In this document: one piece after another, positions 47,476 to 58,696 of the stretch
Layout: each line of letters starts with the position of its first letter
Position numbering within the stretch: the first letter of the stretch is position 1
DNA from: Tolypeutes matacus
Lineage: Eukaryota > Chordata > Mammalia > Cingulata > Chlamyphoridae
Length of the DNA stretch: 64,000 bases
Assembly (NCBI GenBank): GCA_026826555.1
Contig: JAKSZT010054308.1
Span: 127,386-191,385 of the forward strand
Reading direction: 5' to 3'
Notes under the pieces: generated by a model
Seen by the model: only the letters and a program-made list of their open reading frames with translations
Database searches by the model: none
What the model was told of the DNA's origin: nothing
Program-made: the position numbers and the translations under genes

Positions 47476-49090
47476 CTAGGACAGGGACAGCTATATTCTC
47501 ATCCCTCCTTTGGCTTTGGTGAAAAATGCAGGTACAAAGGCAGCAGGAAATTCCCATTCACTCCCATTCATTTCATCATCAATCTAGAGACTTCAGTCAT
47601 CTAAGCTATCCAGACTCCTATAACATGGCTCAATCATACTTAGCAAGTCTGCCAGTGCAGAGGACATGACTGAAGGGAGAGTCCAGAGCTAGGGTGGGCA
47701 CAGCTGGATGGGACCAGGTAGTGGAGGGGAAAGGAGAGGAAGGAGCAGCTCCAACTTATAACATCAAATCCTAGTTTCTAGAGTATGTGTCTTCCCTCTC
47801 TGTTGCAAGTGAGATTCACTTTATACCTTACTTTTTTCCCCACCGGAATAACCACTACCTGAGGTAGAATGATTTGTAGGTAGGGAAGATGGAATTATAT
47901 TTGTCACTCATTTCCCACTTCTGTTCATTTCTTCCTTCTCTTCCTTTCCTTCCTCTTTTCTTTCCCTCTTTCCCCCTTCTCTCCATTTCTCTCTTCCTTC
48001 TCCATTTATCATGCTTACCATGTGCCCAGCTGGAGCTAGGGCCCAAGTTTACAAAGTCAAATCAAATTCCATGTCCTGGAACATGACCATAACCAATTGA
48101 GCTTTGAGATTTCAAGGGGGAAGGGTGGTGCTTTTGGATGGAGGGATTCTTTTATCCCAAAGGTGGGTGCAAAGCCTACTTCTGGAGTGGTCATTTTCAA
48201 TTCAGCAAACATTGGGCCCTTCAGCCAGCAAGCCACAGTGTGTGGCAGTCCATTGGTGGTGAGTGGGCACAGACAAGAGTCAGGCTTACCATCCGCAGAC
48301 CCCGGGGGGGCCAAGCCATTCACCTCTTGGAGATGGCAGTGCCCAGTGGGCACGAAGAGAGCTCTGCAGCTTGAGACCAGAACTGTGAGTGGGTTCCTGT
48401 GCACAGCACCCCATTCTCAGGGGCACCTCTGGCCTTCTGGTACCAAGGCTGACCCTTGTCAGGGCTGTGATGCTGCCTTCTGGCATGTGTTCACAAGCCA
48501 CCTGGTGCTTCCCCAGCTCAGTGCTTTGGGCATTCAATAAAAAGGCTAACATACAGTTTCTGCTTCCAAGGAGTTCCTAATCTTGTGAGGACAAGACATC
48601 CACAGATGGAGCAGGGAAATGCTGTGCAGGATGTGATCCAGCCTCCAAGAAAGAGGGTCTGACAGTGAGGGCTACAGGAGATCAGGGGACCCAGAGGGGT
48701 GGGGAGGAGGTCTCTGAGCTGTAATGGGTGGAGACATGAGGAGGGGGCATTCTGAGCCTCGGGAAGAAAGCACAGGGCCTGGTGCTCAGTAGAAACCTAA
48801 ACAGCAGCAGAATGGGAAGAAAACTTCAACGCTACGTCTGTAAAGACTTCTCTGATACACTGAGCATATTAAATAACTTTTTGCTAATTTAAACATTTTC
48901 TTACCCAAGTATTACCCAAATATATTTTTACCTATAGAAAATATAGGTAAGTAAAAGGACAAAAAATGCTCATAACCCCCTACAAAGAAGGAACTACTGT
49001 TAACATTTTAATATGTTTCTTTATATATATGTACTTATAGATATACATATACAGTATATCTATATCTGTCTATCTACATACAGATATTTA
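47476..49090. other. Non-coding; polypyrimidine stretch and AT-rich end
   Basis: 47928-47984 is a 57-bp pure C/T tract. 48880-49090 is AT-rich and L1-like. Open frames at 48097-48540 show no recognisable domain. Confidence 0.4.
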
Positions 49091-49095
49091 TATAT

Positions 49096-49411
49096 AATTG
49101 AAAGCCTACATCTTCTGGGGGATCAGAGGACTCCCAGATGTCTCTGAATTTGACAGGAAGTCTTTGGCTAAAGGGAAGCTCAGAGAAGAGACAGCAGAGA
49201 AAACTCCCAAAGTTAAACAAGATGCTGCCTAAGCTGGTGTTCCGGCTCTCCCGCTTGCTGGCTGTGTGTCCTCTCTGAGCCTGTTTGCTCATCCGTAAAA
49301 TGGAGCTAATGACAGTGCCCATCTCATAGGGAATCCATTAGAAAATGTCTGTATGGCCCTTAGCTCTGGACCTGGCATGCAGGAAGCACCCAGTAATTGG
49401 TGGCCGTTCAT
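49096..49411 (-). repeat. Left arm of a 316-bp inverted duplication
   Basis: Its reverse complement matches 51028-51343 without visible indels, with about 90% identity by eye (over 90% in the 51050-51343 part). A MIR relic (plus orientation here: CATCCGTAAAATGGAGC) lies inside both arms. Confidence 0.95.
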
Positions 49412-51027
49412 ATTCTTGTCATGATTCCAGTTGTCTTCATCATCATCGGTGAAGACTTACATACGTGGAATCATCATATTGGTTACACTATTGTGACTTG
49501 GTGCTTTTTCTTTGTTAATCCACCTTACTTAAGTTTTGGTCCACACCTCTCAGTGTCTGCTCAAATTTTATTTCCTTGGGAAGGCTTGTCTCATCCACTG
49601 GAGGGACAACCCTTCACGGCCAATGATGGTTGCTTCATCACTTTGCCTCCTCACTGGCATGGGCCTGGCTCCCTCGAGGGCCTCAATGTGAGTTGGGAGA
49701 ACTAAACAGAACTTCCTGCTGTTGGCATTCCACTGATGGTGGCAAACAAGGGCAGGTTAAGCAGCTGTGAGGGCCATCCCAGCCCCAGAGGAGGCACGTG
49801 TTGTGGCCCCCCCCAACTCAGAGCCACCTTGTCCTTCGTGGTAAAGACGGCCACTCTGCAGCCCGCCCGTCCCTGCTGCCTTCTTCAGGGTCATGTGTGC
49901 TTTCTGTCTCCATGCTCTTCAGCTGCGAAAACAAGATGCCTCGGCGCTTCCAGAAGCCTTCTTGGCTATTTTTACTTCCGAGTCCCCCATCCCAGGTATT
50001 TACTTGCTCTCCAAGAAGAAGAATTCTCCTTTCTCTTTTCTCTGCTTACTCATTTAGAGACTCCCACGGTATCCACGCCTCCAAGCTCCAGCTGTGGAAC
50101 TGCTTCCCAAAGAGGAGGTAACACCACACCTGGCCCAAAGCCCCAGAAGGCTTGAGCGTCCCACAGCGCCAGGGATCCACAGCCAGGCTGAGCTGGGCTG
50201 GCTCAGGGCCTGGAGGTGAGGCTGTTACAGGAAGAGCTCACACACACCTGGGAACCCAGGCAGCTGCTCAACTCAGTGCCTGGTGTCTCTGCCTTCACCC
50301 ATGTCTCTGGCATTAATTTCTTGAAGGGAGCAGTGGCTATAGAGGCAAGAAGAGTAACTTGAGACCCAAACTGCTAGAGTGCTCCTACACTCCCTCAATC
50401 ACTTAGGACAAGAACAAAGCTACATTTTAAGGTCATATTGTGCCATCTTTTCAGAAGCACAGTATTTAGGGTTCACTTATGTGAATTACATTCTAATCTT
50501 CTGGGAGCTCTTGGCCTGTCCAACATCTCTATGACAGGTGCACAGAGACTGGACTAAAGGACACAGTGATTCTAGGGACCAAGCACTGGATGCAGAGTCC
50601 AAGGCTCTGGGTTTAGAGCTGGGCACCTTCTCATGTTATCTGTGTGACCTTAGACAAGTTGCTTGGCCTCTCTGAGCATTGATTTTCTCTTTGAATAATA
50701 GGGTAATGGCCCTCTGTTCTGCCAGCAGGGTTGTTGTGAAGATTCAAATAAAGACATTTATGCAAAAACACCTCATAAATGGTAAAATGCTTCCCATAAG
50801 TGAAGCAGTAAGAAGTTCTTGTTTTCCTGAGAAGTGGTACAAGTAGAGTCTTGAAAATTCACATAGGCCTAGAGTGGTGGTAATTTGCCCATCTTACTCT
50901 GTTGAATTTGTTAAGCCCCAGTTCAGGTAGCTGGGAGCTCTATGGCTGGGAGAAGGGCCCAGAGATGCCCTATCAATAATCCTAACATCTCTGGATTTTC
51001 ATTGACGATGTTGAAGACAATTGTAAC
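49412..51027. other. Loop of the inverted duplication; includes a MIR
   Basis: No gene. 50580-50795 is a MIR in plus orientation (GTTATCTGTGTGACCTTAGA; GGGTTGTTGTGAAGATTC). 49540-49720 may be an L2 relic. Confidence 0.6.
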
Positions 51028-51343
51028 ATGAACTGCCACCAAACAGTGCATGCTTCCTAAATGCCAGGTCCAGAGCTAAGGGCTATACAGACATTTTCTA
51101 ATGGATTCCCTACGAGATGGGCACTGTCATAAGCTCCATTTTACGGATGAGCAAACAGGCTCAGAGAGGACACACAGCCAGCAAGCGGGAGAGCCGGAAC
51201 ACCAGTTTACGCAGCATCTTGTTTATCTATGGGAGTTCTCTTTGTTGTCTCTTCGCTGAGGTTCCCTTTAGCCAAAGACATCCTGTCAAACTCAGAGACA
51301 TCGAGGAGTCCTTTTATCCCTCAGAAGATGTGGGCCTTCAATT
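51028..51343 (+). repeat. Right arm of the inverted duplication
   Basis: Inverted partner of 49096-49411, separated by about 1.6 kb. Carries the same MIR in opposite orientation. The shared frames on both arms are a by-product of the duplication and have no known domain. Confidence 0.95.
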
Positions 51344-51447
51344 GCAGGCATCAGTGGAAATAATTCTAATAAATTTAATCTCATTTTATATAATTAAGTC
51401 ACAAAGTCACATTTTGAAACTCACAGCTAGTTTTTGATCTATGTGTG

Positions 51448-51948
51448 TGTATTAGTTTACTACTGCTGCTGTAACAAATTACCACAAACTAAGTAGCTTA
51501 AAACAGCACAAGTTTATGATCTTACAGTTCTGTGGGTCAGAAGTGCAATAGGGGTCTCACTGGTAAGATCAAGGTGTGGTCAGGACTATGTTCCTTGTGG
51601 AGGCTCCAGGTGAGACTTCTCCCTTGCCTTTTCCAGCTTCTGGGAGTCATTTGCATTCTTGTGTCATGGCTCCTTCCTCCGTCTTCAAATCACATCACTC
51701 CAGCCTCTATTTCCCTAATTATATCTCCTCTATCTTGACTTTGAACCTCTTGCCTCCCTCTTAGGGGACCTTTGTGATTAAATTGGACCCACCTGGATAA
51801 TTCAGGATAATTTCCCCATTTCAAGATCCTTAATTTAATCACTTTTGCAAAGTCCATTTTGCCATGTAAGGTAGCATATTCATAGGTTCCAAGGATTAGG
51901 ATATGGAAATCTTTGGGTTTGGGGAAGGCTTTATTTTGGTCTACCATA
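51448..51948 (-). repeat. MaLR-type (MLT1-like) LTR
   Basis: TGTATTAGTTTACTACTGCT at the left and GGTCTACCATA at the right; same family as 20957-21411. Wording such as AGCTTAAAACAGCACAAG and GATAATTTCCCCATTTC supports it. No clear duplication flanks it. Confidence 0.8.
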
Positions 51949-52530
51949 ATCTGCATCAGGACAGATTGGGAACCACTCTCTCTGAATGATCACCCAAGTC
52001 CTGTCCACATCTTCTAGTCTATCATTCTATGAAATGTCTGAAATTTGGTAACCAAGATTTGGGTTTGGGTTTGTCAGAGGCATCTGTCCTCCTCATCCCT
52101 GCCACTAAATAGCAAATCCAGCTGAAAAAAGAAATGAAAATTGAGTGTCTAGTGCCTACAAAGCACTGAACTAGGACTTGAGGGGTTCCTGCAATCAAAG
52201 TCCTTACCAGGTGGTCATAATAGAAGGCCATATACCCAATTAATTATAAGTAAAAGGGGATGGACTTTGCTCCCTTTTTAAATTCATCATGCCCATGTAT
52301 AGAATGGGTAATTCCTTTTACTTCTAAGAAGCTTCTTTTCCAGGAATTCAGAGCTGTGGTCAACATCCTCTCTCATATTTCTCAGCAAAGGGGGAGAGAT
52401 GGATTCTGATACAGATATCTAGCAGCCAAAGCAATCTCCCTGTCTCCCCACCTGGTGGTTTTGATTTAAGTCCACCCTGCCCTGCCCATCGTGTGCTGAA
52501 ATTTAGAAGTGGCACAGCATTAAGTTTCAT
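51949..52530. other. Non-coding, nothing recognised
   Basis: No gene or clear repeat seen. Confidence 0.4.
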
Positions 52531-52534
52531 TTTT

Positions 52535-52745
52535 AACATTCACTGAGTGCTTGCCACGTGCCAGGGACTGTTCTAAGAGTTTTGTGGATGTTAACTTATT
52601 TAATCTGCAAACGACCCTGTGAGATGACCACTGTTATTTCCCCTATATCACAGACGAGGACGGTGAGGCAGAGAACTCATGTCACTTGTCCAATGTCATG
52701 CAGCAGTTGGGGGGCTGTGATGTGAATCCAGAGAATGGCTACAGA
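52535..52745 (-). repeat. MIR SINE
   Basis: CACTGAGTGCTTGCCACGTG, TAACTTATTTAATCTGCAAA and CACTTGTCCAATGTCATGCA in minus orientation. Confidence 0.8.
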
Positions 52746-54556
52746 TCTCAGGTTCCCAATTGCTTAGAAATGGATTCTGTGCTGTTCGTGAAATATTCTT
52801 ATAGCTATCAAAAATAATGCTCACAAAGAATAAATAACAACATGGGGAATGTTTACGTTAAAATGTTAAGCAAACAGTAAGATAAAGTAACATAGTCCTT
52901 TATAAGTATAGAGACTATGTAAAACAAAAAAAAACAAAACAAAATACAAATCAATAAAAAAATTATGCATAGGAAAAAAAAGACTAGAAGGAAAATAGCC
53001 AAATACTAAGAGTACTTGGAGAATGGGGTTATAGGTGATTGTTTTATTCTTCTGATGTTTATGCTTTTTAAATAATGAGTGTGTTTCTTTTAAAAATCCA
53101 CCCCCCAGTGGCAAGTGGATATTCTTAATATTTTGCTATAAGAAAACATTAGGGCTAAGCGCTGACATTCTGAAAAAAATGGTCTGCCTTTCAAAAATTG
53201 GCAGATCAGTCATTTTAAATTTAGGAACTATTTTCCCATGGAAATAAGGGTATGCACAATGGTTAGATTCTCTTTAAATATTTTAAACCAACAGTGCCAG
53301 GCACTAAGAACTTTAGTATCTCATTTAGTGGACTAGGCATTGCTATTATGTTTTTATAGTGGTGATGAAGTAACTTGCCTGAAAGTGCAGTGGCAGAGAG
53401 TAGCAGGGTAAAGCCAGGAACTCATCCGAGGCAGTCTTTCTCCGCACAGAGTCATAATTAAGCTATAGGCCCCTCTTACCAGCCCATTTAGCACAGCATG
53501 GAGCTCGAGTATTGCATGTTTCCCCCAGTCTTATTTTTGTCACTGCAGTTTTCATTGTGAATATGCCCTATTTTGACTACTTTTTCAGCTAAATCGACTT
53601 TGGTGACTTTCCTCGGGACCTCACTACCCTCAGAATATTATTTGTAGGGCAAATAAGCTTTGGATTCCATAGATGGCTTGCAAAATCCATGTCCTCCTCC
53701 CTGACCCCAGCATCTGAAAAAGAGTCTCCTCCTGAAGCCGTTTATTCAAAAAAGACCTTCCCAGGCTGGATGCTCTTCCCTTAGTGATAACCGGAATGGA
53801 TGCCTCACTTACTGAGAATGTCCAGGTGAGTCTAGTTCTCCTGCTCCACCGTCAACATCCACCTAGTCCCTGCACCACACTCTGGGCAAATGTGTCTCCT
53901 TTGGGACCACATGGGGAAAGAGAAGCCATTCCTAGATTTCTTTTGCCCCTTCGAAGGGCTTGCCAGGGCTGAATCAGTGCTGCTTGTGAGCCCTTTTGAT
54001 GGGCCAGGTTCAGGTAGGAGAGAGGCCCAACCACTCACACCACTTAGACCTGCTTGAAATAACATCACTGAGATAGCGAGCATTCTTGGTCCAGGTTATG
54101 GCATCATCTAGATGAAAAAGCCACAATGGATCATTGGCTTGGGCCTTGGATTTTATTTTTGATCTCTCTCCTTATTCTAAAAAGGGCCGTTGACTTTCCA
54201 TCTTGGGATTCCTTCTCATCTGCTTCCCTCATTTCCTATGCCAAAGAAAGAAGAGACCTTCTTTTTGTCCTAGGGGTCTAGAACCTCACTGGCCTAGTTC
54301 AGAAAACTGGGATCATAGCAGAGCTGCCTGTGAGATTGATGGGTGCTGTGTGCAATCGGCAAAGCTCCCTCACTGTCCCAGAGCCTTCAGTTCTCAGGGG
54401 CATCTCCCTGTGGATTAATACTTGAGATACTTATGGAGGGAGCAATTGGGTCCCTGGGATGTGAGGGAAGGGTAGTCACCCATGCCCCTTGTGAAAGTGT
54501 CATCTGTTCCTTGCTCATGATCGGGGCCTCCTGAGGCCAGGTCAGGGCTGAATCCG
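52746..54556. other. Non-coding region upstream of the LCE5A-like promoter
   Basis: 52850-53100 is A/T-rich. 53290-53435 is MIR-like (minus). 53500-53620 is a unique AT-rich block. The last few hundred bases are the presumed distal promoter; I identify no specific factor site with confidence. Confidence 0.4.
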
Positions 54557-54564
54557 TATAAAAG
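54557..54564 (+). promoter_or_regulatory. TATA box of the LCE5A-like gene
   Basis: TATAAAAG lies about 30 bp before the inferred transcription start (near 54587) and about 75 bp before a good splice donor. This is the promoter layout of late cornified envelope genes, which use a TATA box and a short non-coding first exon. The start point is inferred from spacing. Confidence 0.75.
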
Positions 54565-54586
54565 GCTGAGACTTCTGACAGCACCT

Positions 54587-54631
54587 CAGCCCAATTGCTT
54601 CCTGGGAGAGCTGCTCCAGAGCCCGAACCAG
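54587..54631 (+). other. LCE5A: Inferred non-coding exon 1 of the LCE5A-like gene
   Basis: The stretch between the TATA box and a consensus donor (CAG|GTAAAGC, intron beginning 54632) is about 45 bp and has no ATG. LCE genes have a short untranslated first exon, so this fits. The intron would run 54632-54985, ending in the pyrimidine-rich acceptor TTGTCTTTCAG just 21 bp before the start codon. The 5' boundary is an estimate; the donor and acceptor are read directly. Confidence 0.65.
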
Positions 54632-55006
54632 GTAAAGCACATGCTGGGGACCAGGATGGACCATTGGTGCTGGTGTTTAGGGCAGGGAGAGGCCCTGGGT
54701 ACAGGATAGTCTTGAAGAAAGGCAGGGAGAAAGGGGGCTGGTGGAAGCTAGGTGAAGGGAAAAGAGACCGGTGTCTTTTTTGAAGTTGCAGGGAATTCAT
54801 TTGAAAAATATGGAGCTCCTAGGTAGAAAGCATTTATAAATTTCTTGTAACTGATTCGGGGAGATTGGGTTTTTAAAAATCTGATTATAATAGAGATGAA
54901 ATCTTGTGAATTGATATTTCAATTTTACTTTTAAGAAAGTCAACTTGAGCTAGTTGAACTTTAAAACTTCCGGTTTGTCTTTCAGTTTTATTCAACTCCC
55001 ACCAAA

Positions 55007-55274
55007 ATGTACTGCCAGCAAAGCCGGCAGCAGTGCCAACCCCCTCCCAAATGCCCCCCAAAAATGCCCACCCAAGTGCCCAGCCCCTTGCCCACCTCTA
55101 GTCTCCTGCTGTAGCTCTGGGGGCTGCGGCAGCTCTGGGGGGGGTGGCTGCTGCCTGAGCCACCACAGGAGCCGCAGATCCCACCGCCACAGGAGCCAGA
55201 GCTCCCACTGCTGTGGCAGTGGCAGTGGCCAGCGGTCTGGGGGCTCCGGCTGCTGCTCTGGGGTCTGCTGCTGA
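55007..55274 (+). pseudogene. LCE5A: Late cornified envelope gene, LCE5A-like, with a one-base frameshift
   Basis: LCE proteins are small Cys/Gly/Ser/Pro-rich precursors that are cross-linked by transglutaminase into the cornified envelope of terminally differentiating keratinocytes. The start codon at 55007 opens an LCE N-terminus ([16 protein letters not shown]), 21 bp after a splice acceptor. After about 19 codons the frame is lost at a run of five A (55060-55064) that follows six C. The original frame then stops at 55112-55114 after 35 codons. The +1 frame continues with [10 protein letters not shown], a GGCCLSHH core, an Arg/His-rich stretch and a Gly/Cys tail ending at the stop 55272-55274. 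That second frame has no ATG of its own, which supports a single inserted base over a different start. Without the extra base the length would be about 88 aa, shorter than a typical LCE of about 90-118 aa. The LCE5A name rests on position just upstream of CRCT1; the C-terminus also resembles LCE4A. The shift may be a real null allele or an assembly error at a homopolymer. Confidence 0.85.
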
Positions 55275-56906
55275 CCTGGACCATGAGAACCTTGAAAGAC
55301 CAGCGCTGGAGGAACCAAAGTGCCAAGGACCTGCCCCAACCTGAGGCTTCTGTTCTCCCCTTTCCCCAGGGCAGGCGCTTCCCCTTCTTCATGTACCTGC
55401 TCATTCCACTGTGATGTCTAGACGTTTCCCCTCCGATATTCACCGGCCTGATTTCCCCTCTCCGACACCGTTCTGTGGAGGGCTCATGCTGGAGTTGGGT
55501 TATGAAGCTATTTTCTCTGTGACAATTGAGCTTTTTTATTCCTGATATCACTGCCTCTTGATGATATTTTGTTTGCTTTCCCACTCCCCATCCCTGCATC
55601 AAGCCGTCTTCTCTGCTCTACTTTAAAGGGTAAGTGAACACGTCAACAATCAGTTTGGGAAGCAGCATTTGGCACTGAAACTACTTAGACCTCTGGGAAG
55701 CAATTTTCCCTTTTATGCTCTGAATTGGGAACTTTAAGCTGGAAGGAAAGAATCGTGTCCGAGGCCACTAGGCCTGGCACAAGCTACACTGAGGAGAGAG
55801 GGGAGGCTGGTGGGACCCAGAAAGGTACGGGAGGAGATGAGCTATTCAGCAGGAATGCCCTTCAGGTAAGAGCCACACTTTCAAAAACACCTTAACTCCT
55901 CTTCATGGGGAATAAAGCCGTCTAAGTGCTCAGCCTGGGCTGCAGCGAATGGGTGCCCTTTACTTTTCTGGTGTTTAGCATCCCAGGTGCTGCCTTCAGT
56001 TGGCTGGAGAAGCGAGTGGGAGAGGTTCTGGGGGAGTGAGGCGAGGAGGCAGGTGTGAAATGTCTGTGCCCTTTCACCTCTGGGATCTTGGGTTTGGGTC
56101 TGAGTAGAGAACCACGAGGACAGCCCCTCTGCCGAGCCCGAGACTGCCTCCTTCTACTTGGCATGTGTGTGAGTGTGTATGTGTGTGTGCTGGGGTGGGG
56201 GGGGAGCAAGGGCACTGTGGCCACTGGGTTGGGTTTTTCAAGCGACGTTCCTTTTCTTTAGGAATGGGCTGATTCCTTCAGGGGCTACTCAGAAGGTTTG
56301 TGAGAGAAAAGATAGTGCTCAACCACTGTTTACATTCAAGATGAACACTTCGCCCCTCCTTTGATAAGAGTCAACATTGATGAGTAAAGTGAGTTACTCT
56401 ACGAGGCCATAATAAGTCCAAATAATGTATGTGTAATTGCCCAAGTCTTCCCTTTGTATCAACTTCTATCAAACCTTCAACTTCTTCACTCTTTTTTTTC
56501 CAGACCTTTGCATAGTTCCACAGAGGAGATCCTACCTCCATCTTATTACCTCATTGCTTCCTCTTCTTTTCTAATATTGACATCACTTATTACAGTATCT
56601 CACCTATACTCACCAATAGCTCTCAAGCCACATTAAACGAAATTGCTATCTTTTGTGATTTACCTTTTCTTTTCTGTTCCCACTGTGAGTCATTCACAGC
56701 TCACTCACCCCTAATCTCTCTCTCGGTATTAATTCTTGAATTCTTAGACTGGAACACCCCTTATAGTTCACATTCTTGGTTTGAACAGTTTCATTGATTA
56801 GGAAGTGGTTTTGAAGCCAGATGACCTCCAAGTCTCTTCTGAGTCTCTTTTTAAAGACAGTTACCAAAACCATCATTTATGATGGATTCTGGGCCTTTGG
56901 AATGGA
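55275..56906. other. LCE5A-like 3' UTR and spacer to CRCT1
   Basis: No further gene. 56163-56210 is a short TG-rich and G-rich stretch. Open frames here are shadows or chance. Confidence 0.5.
55911..55916 (+). terminator. Candidate polyadenylation signal of the LCE5A-like gene
   Basis: The first AATAAA after the LCE stop lies here, about 640 bp downstream. That is a long 3' UTR for an LCE gene, so an unrecognised variant signal nearer the stop is possible. Confidence 0.35.
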
Positions 56907-57040
56907 CTTCTTTTTCTTTTCTTTTCTTTCTTTTCTTTTCGTTTCTCTCCTCCTCCTTCTTCTTCTCCTTTTCCTTCTTCTTTCTCTCTTCTTCCTCCTC
57001 CTTTCCCTCCTCCCCCCCCTCGCCCCCCCCCTCTCTTTTT
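56907..57040 (+). repeat. 134-bp polypyrimidine tract
   Basis: The + strand is almost pure C/T, interrupted only by G at 56941 and 57022. It grades from a TTTTC-rich part through CTT/CCT triplets to C8-C9 runs. Long homopurine-homopyrimidine tracts can adopt triplex (H-DNA) structures and are prone to length variation. It lies about 745 bp upstream of the CRCT1 TATA box. Confidence 0.95.
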
Positions 57041-57752
57041 GTCATGTGGACGTGCCCCCTGGGAGATCTTACCTCCAAGGCGAGATGGGGAGGTGAGAAT
57101 TGCATGGTAAGGAGCGAAATGCAATTGGGCCAGCAGTCTGCATGCTGTTTTCTTTTAGGCTCAGTGGGGCTTTTTCATGCGGATGCGACAAACTGGCTAC
57201 ATTCACAATTTTTTTTTTTTGCCTGGATTTTTCTTCCTCCTGTCACCAGTGACAGAAATCCCCACTGGAGTTCCCAAAGGTGCATCACGGCCAATCTCTT
57301 CCCTCAACCCCAACTGCAAGCATCTGATTGCAGCCCAGTAGGCTTATCGCCCAGCCTGTGGTCTGCCCTGAGGAGCCAAGGACCAAGAGCTAGATGGATG
57401 GGAACCAACACAGCAAGTACATGAACTACCAGCTACCAAGTAGATGCCTGCACACGGGGATGGATGTGTAGACAAAGGGAACTGTGTGTCTGTGCACACA
57501 TGCAGGCTCACGTGTATACTCTGGAAAAGGGCAAGGCGAGCAGGTACCTGGATGAAGCCCCCCTGCCTTCCTTTAGCATGCACAAAGCCCTCCCAGCCAT
57601 CAACGGTGTCCTGTTTGGAAAGCAAACATGCCACAAGCAATCCTGGCACCTCTGTGAAGTGACTTGCATGTTCACGTGCACCACCTACGGGTGCTACCTG
57701 AGTGATGAATGTCTGGGACGTGAGTGTCATCTGAGCATGTCTATTGAGAAAT

Positions 57753-57790
57753 GGGCCCCTCCCAAAGAACCTCAAGACTTCTTTATAAGA
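57753..57790 (+). promoter_or_regulatory. Inferred CRCT1 core promoter: GC-rich box plus TATA
   Basis: A GGGCCCCTCCC element (57753-57763), of the kind bound by Sp1/KLF proteins, is followed by TATAAGA (57784-57790). A strong donor lies about 110 bp downstream and an acceptor 22 bp before the CRCT1 start codon. The pairing is inferred from spacing and from the TATA-driven, two-exon layout of neighbouring cornified-envelope genes. Confidence 0.55.
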
Positions 57791-57813
57791 GGTTCTCCGG
57801 CTGGACACTGCTC

Positions 57814-57893
57814 AGAGCACTGCCTAGGAGGTGACATTGGAGAAGTGATCCAGGTGGAGAACTGAGTGAGCCTTCCAGTTGAGCCAGGGTCTG
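57814..57893 (+). other. CRCT1: Inferred non-coding exon 1 of CRCT1
   Basis: From about 30 bp past the TATA box to a consensus donor CTG|GTGAGT (intron starts 57894) is about 80 bp. The matching acceptor, a CTTTCTTTCAG-type site, ends at 58674. The intron would be about 780 bp. The exact 5' end is not visible. Confidence 0.5.
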
Positions 57894-58696
57894 GTGAGTC
57901 TTCAGGCGGAGTCTGGGAGAGGAGGTTGGGGAGGGTTGAAAGTGGAGGGGAGGAGAAGCAGAGCACAGCCGGCAGAACAGAGATGTAAGGCCCAAGCAAG
58001 CCAACCTCGCGTGGAACCGGCAAGGACATGGAGGCCAGACCGGGTTGGGGGTGGGGTGTGACTGTTGCAAGTCTGCAGTGGAGCATAGCTAGGGCCCAGG
58101 TCTTGCTCCTAGGACAGGGCTATTTCCATTCTCAGCACCACTCTGCTTTTCCTCATGGGGGATGAGAGGGATCGGCCAGAAAGAATGACCTCGACGTGCT
58201 TCTGGGGTTTGTGGATTCTTTACCCCCAAGCCACAGGGATGCAGCCCATGATTTGGTGTTTCCCAGCTGTTGGGGTATTTATACACTTAATGATGGTGAT
58301 ACAGATTGAAAGTCTGTGATACGCAGCACAAGGAAAGAGCCAAGAAATTTTGGACTGGGTCCTACAGATAAATTGCCACAAAATCCTCTTTAGTTTCCAC
58401 CGTGGGGTCTCAGGTGGTCTTTGTTCTAGTCAGAGAAAATGGAAAACTACCCACTCATTGTATACTGTTTTCTGCTCTAGGCATACTTAAATCACTAGGA
58501 TGTGTTTGCTTGCGCCCCTTCTCTTCCCTTCTTTCTTGGTACCTTTTCTTTCTTTCTTTCTCCCTTGCATCAGGCCAGGCTGGTTCTGCTTACCGAGCCC
58601 GAACCCCCAAAGCCCCGAGCTCCAGCGTTGGCAGGACAAGCCTGCTCGCCGTCGAAACGCTGCCTTTCTTTCAGGGTCGCTGTGCCGAGCTCCGAG

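Noticed and set aside
49074..49322. Two similar 82-106 codon frames at 49074-49322 and 51117-51437, first read as a duplicated gene
   Set aside because: Similarity extends at DNA level beyond the frames, covers a MIR, and shows no codon bias; it is explained by the inverted duplication.
54988..55602. 204-codon open frame on the minus strand over the LCE gene
   Set aside because: Antisense shadow of Cys/Gly/Ser-rich LCE coding sequence; its Gly/Ser/His-rich content is the complement of the LCE repeats.
56851..57424. Frames rich in Glu/Lys or Phe/Leu/Ser near 57 kb
   Set aside because: They are translations of the polypyrimidine tract.
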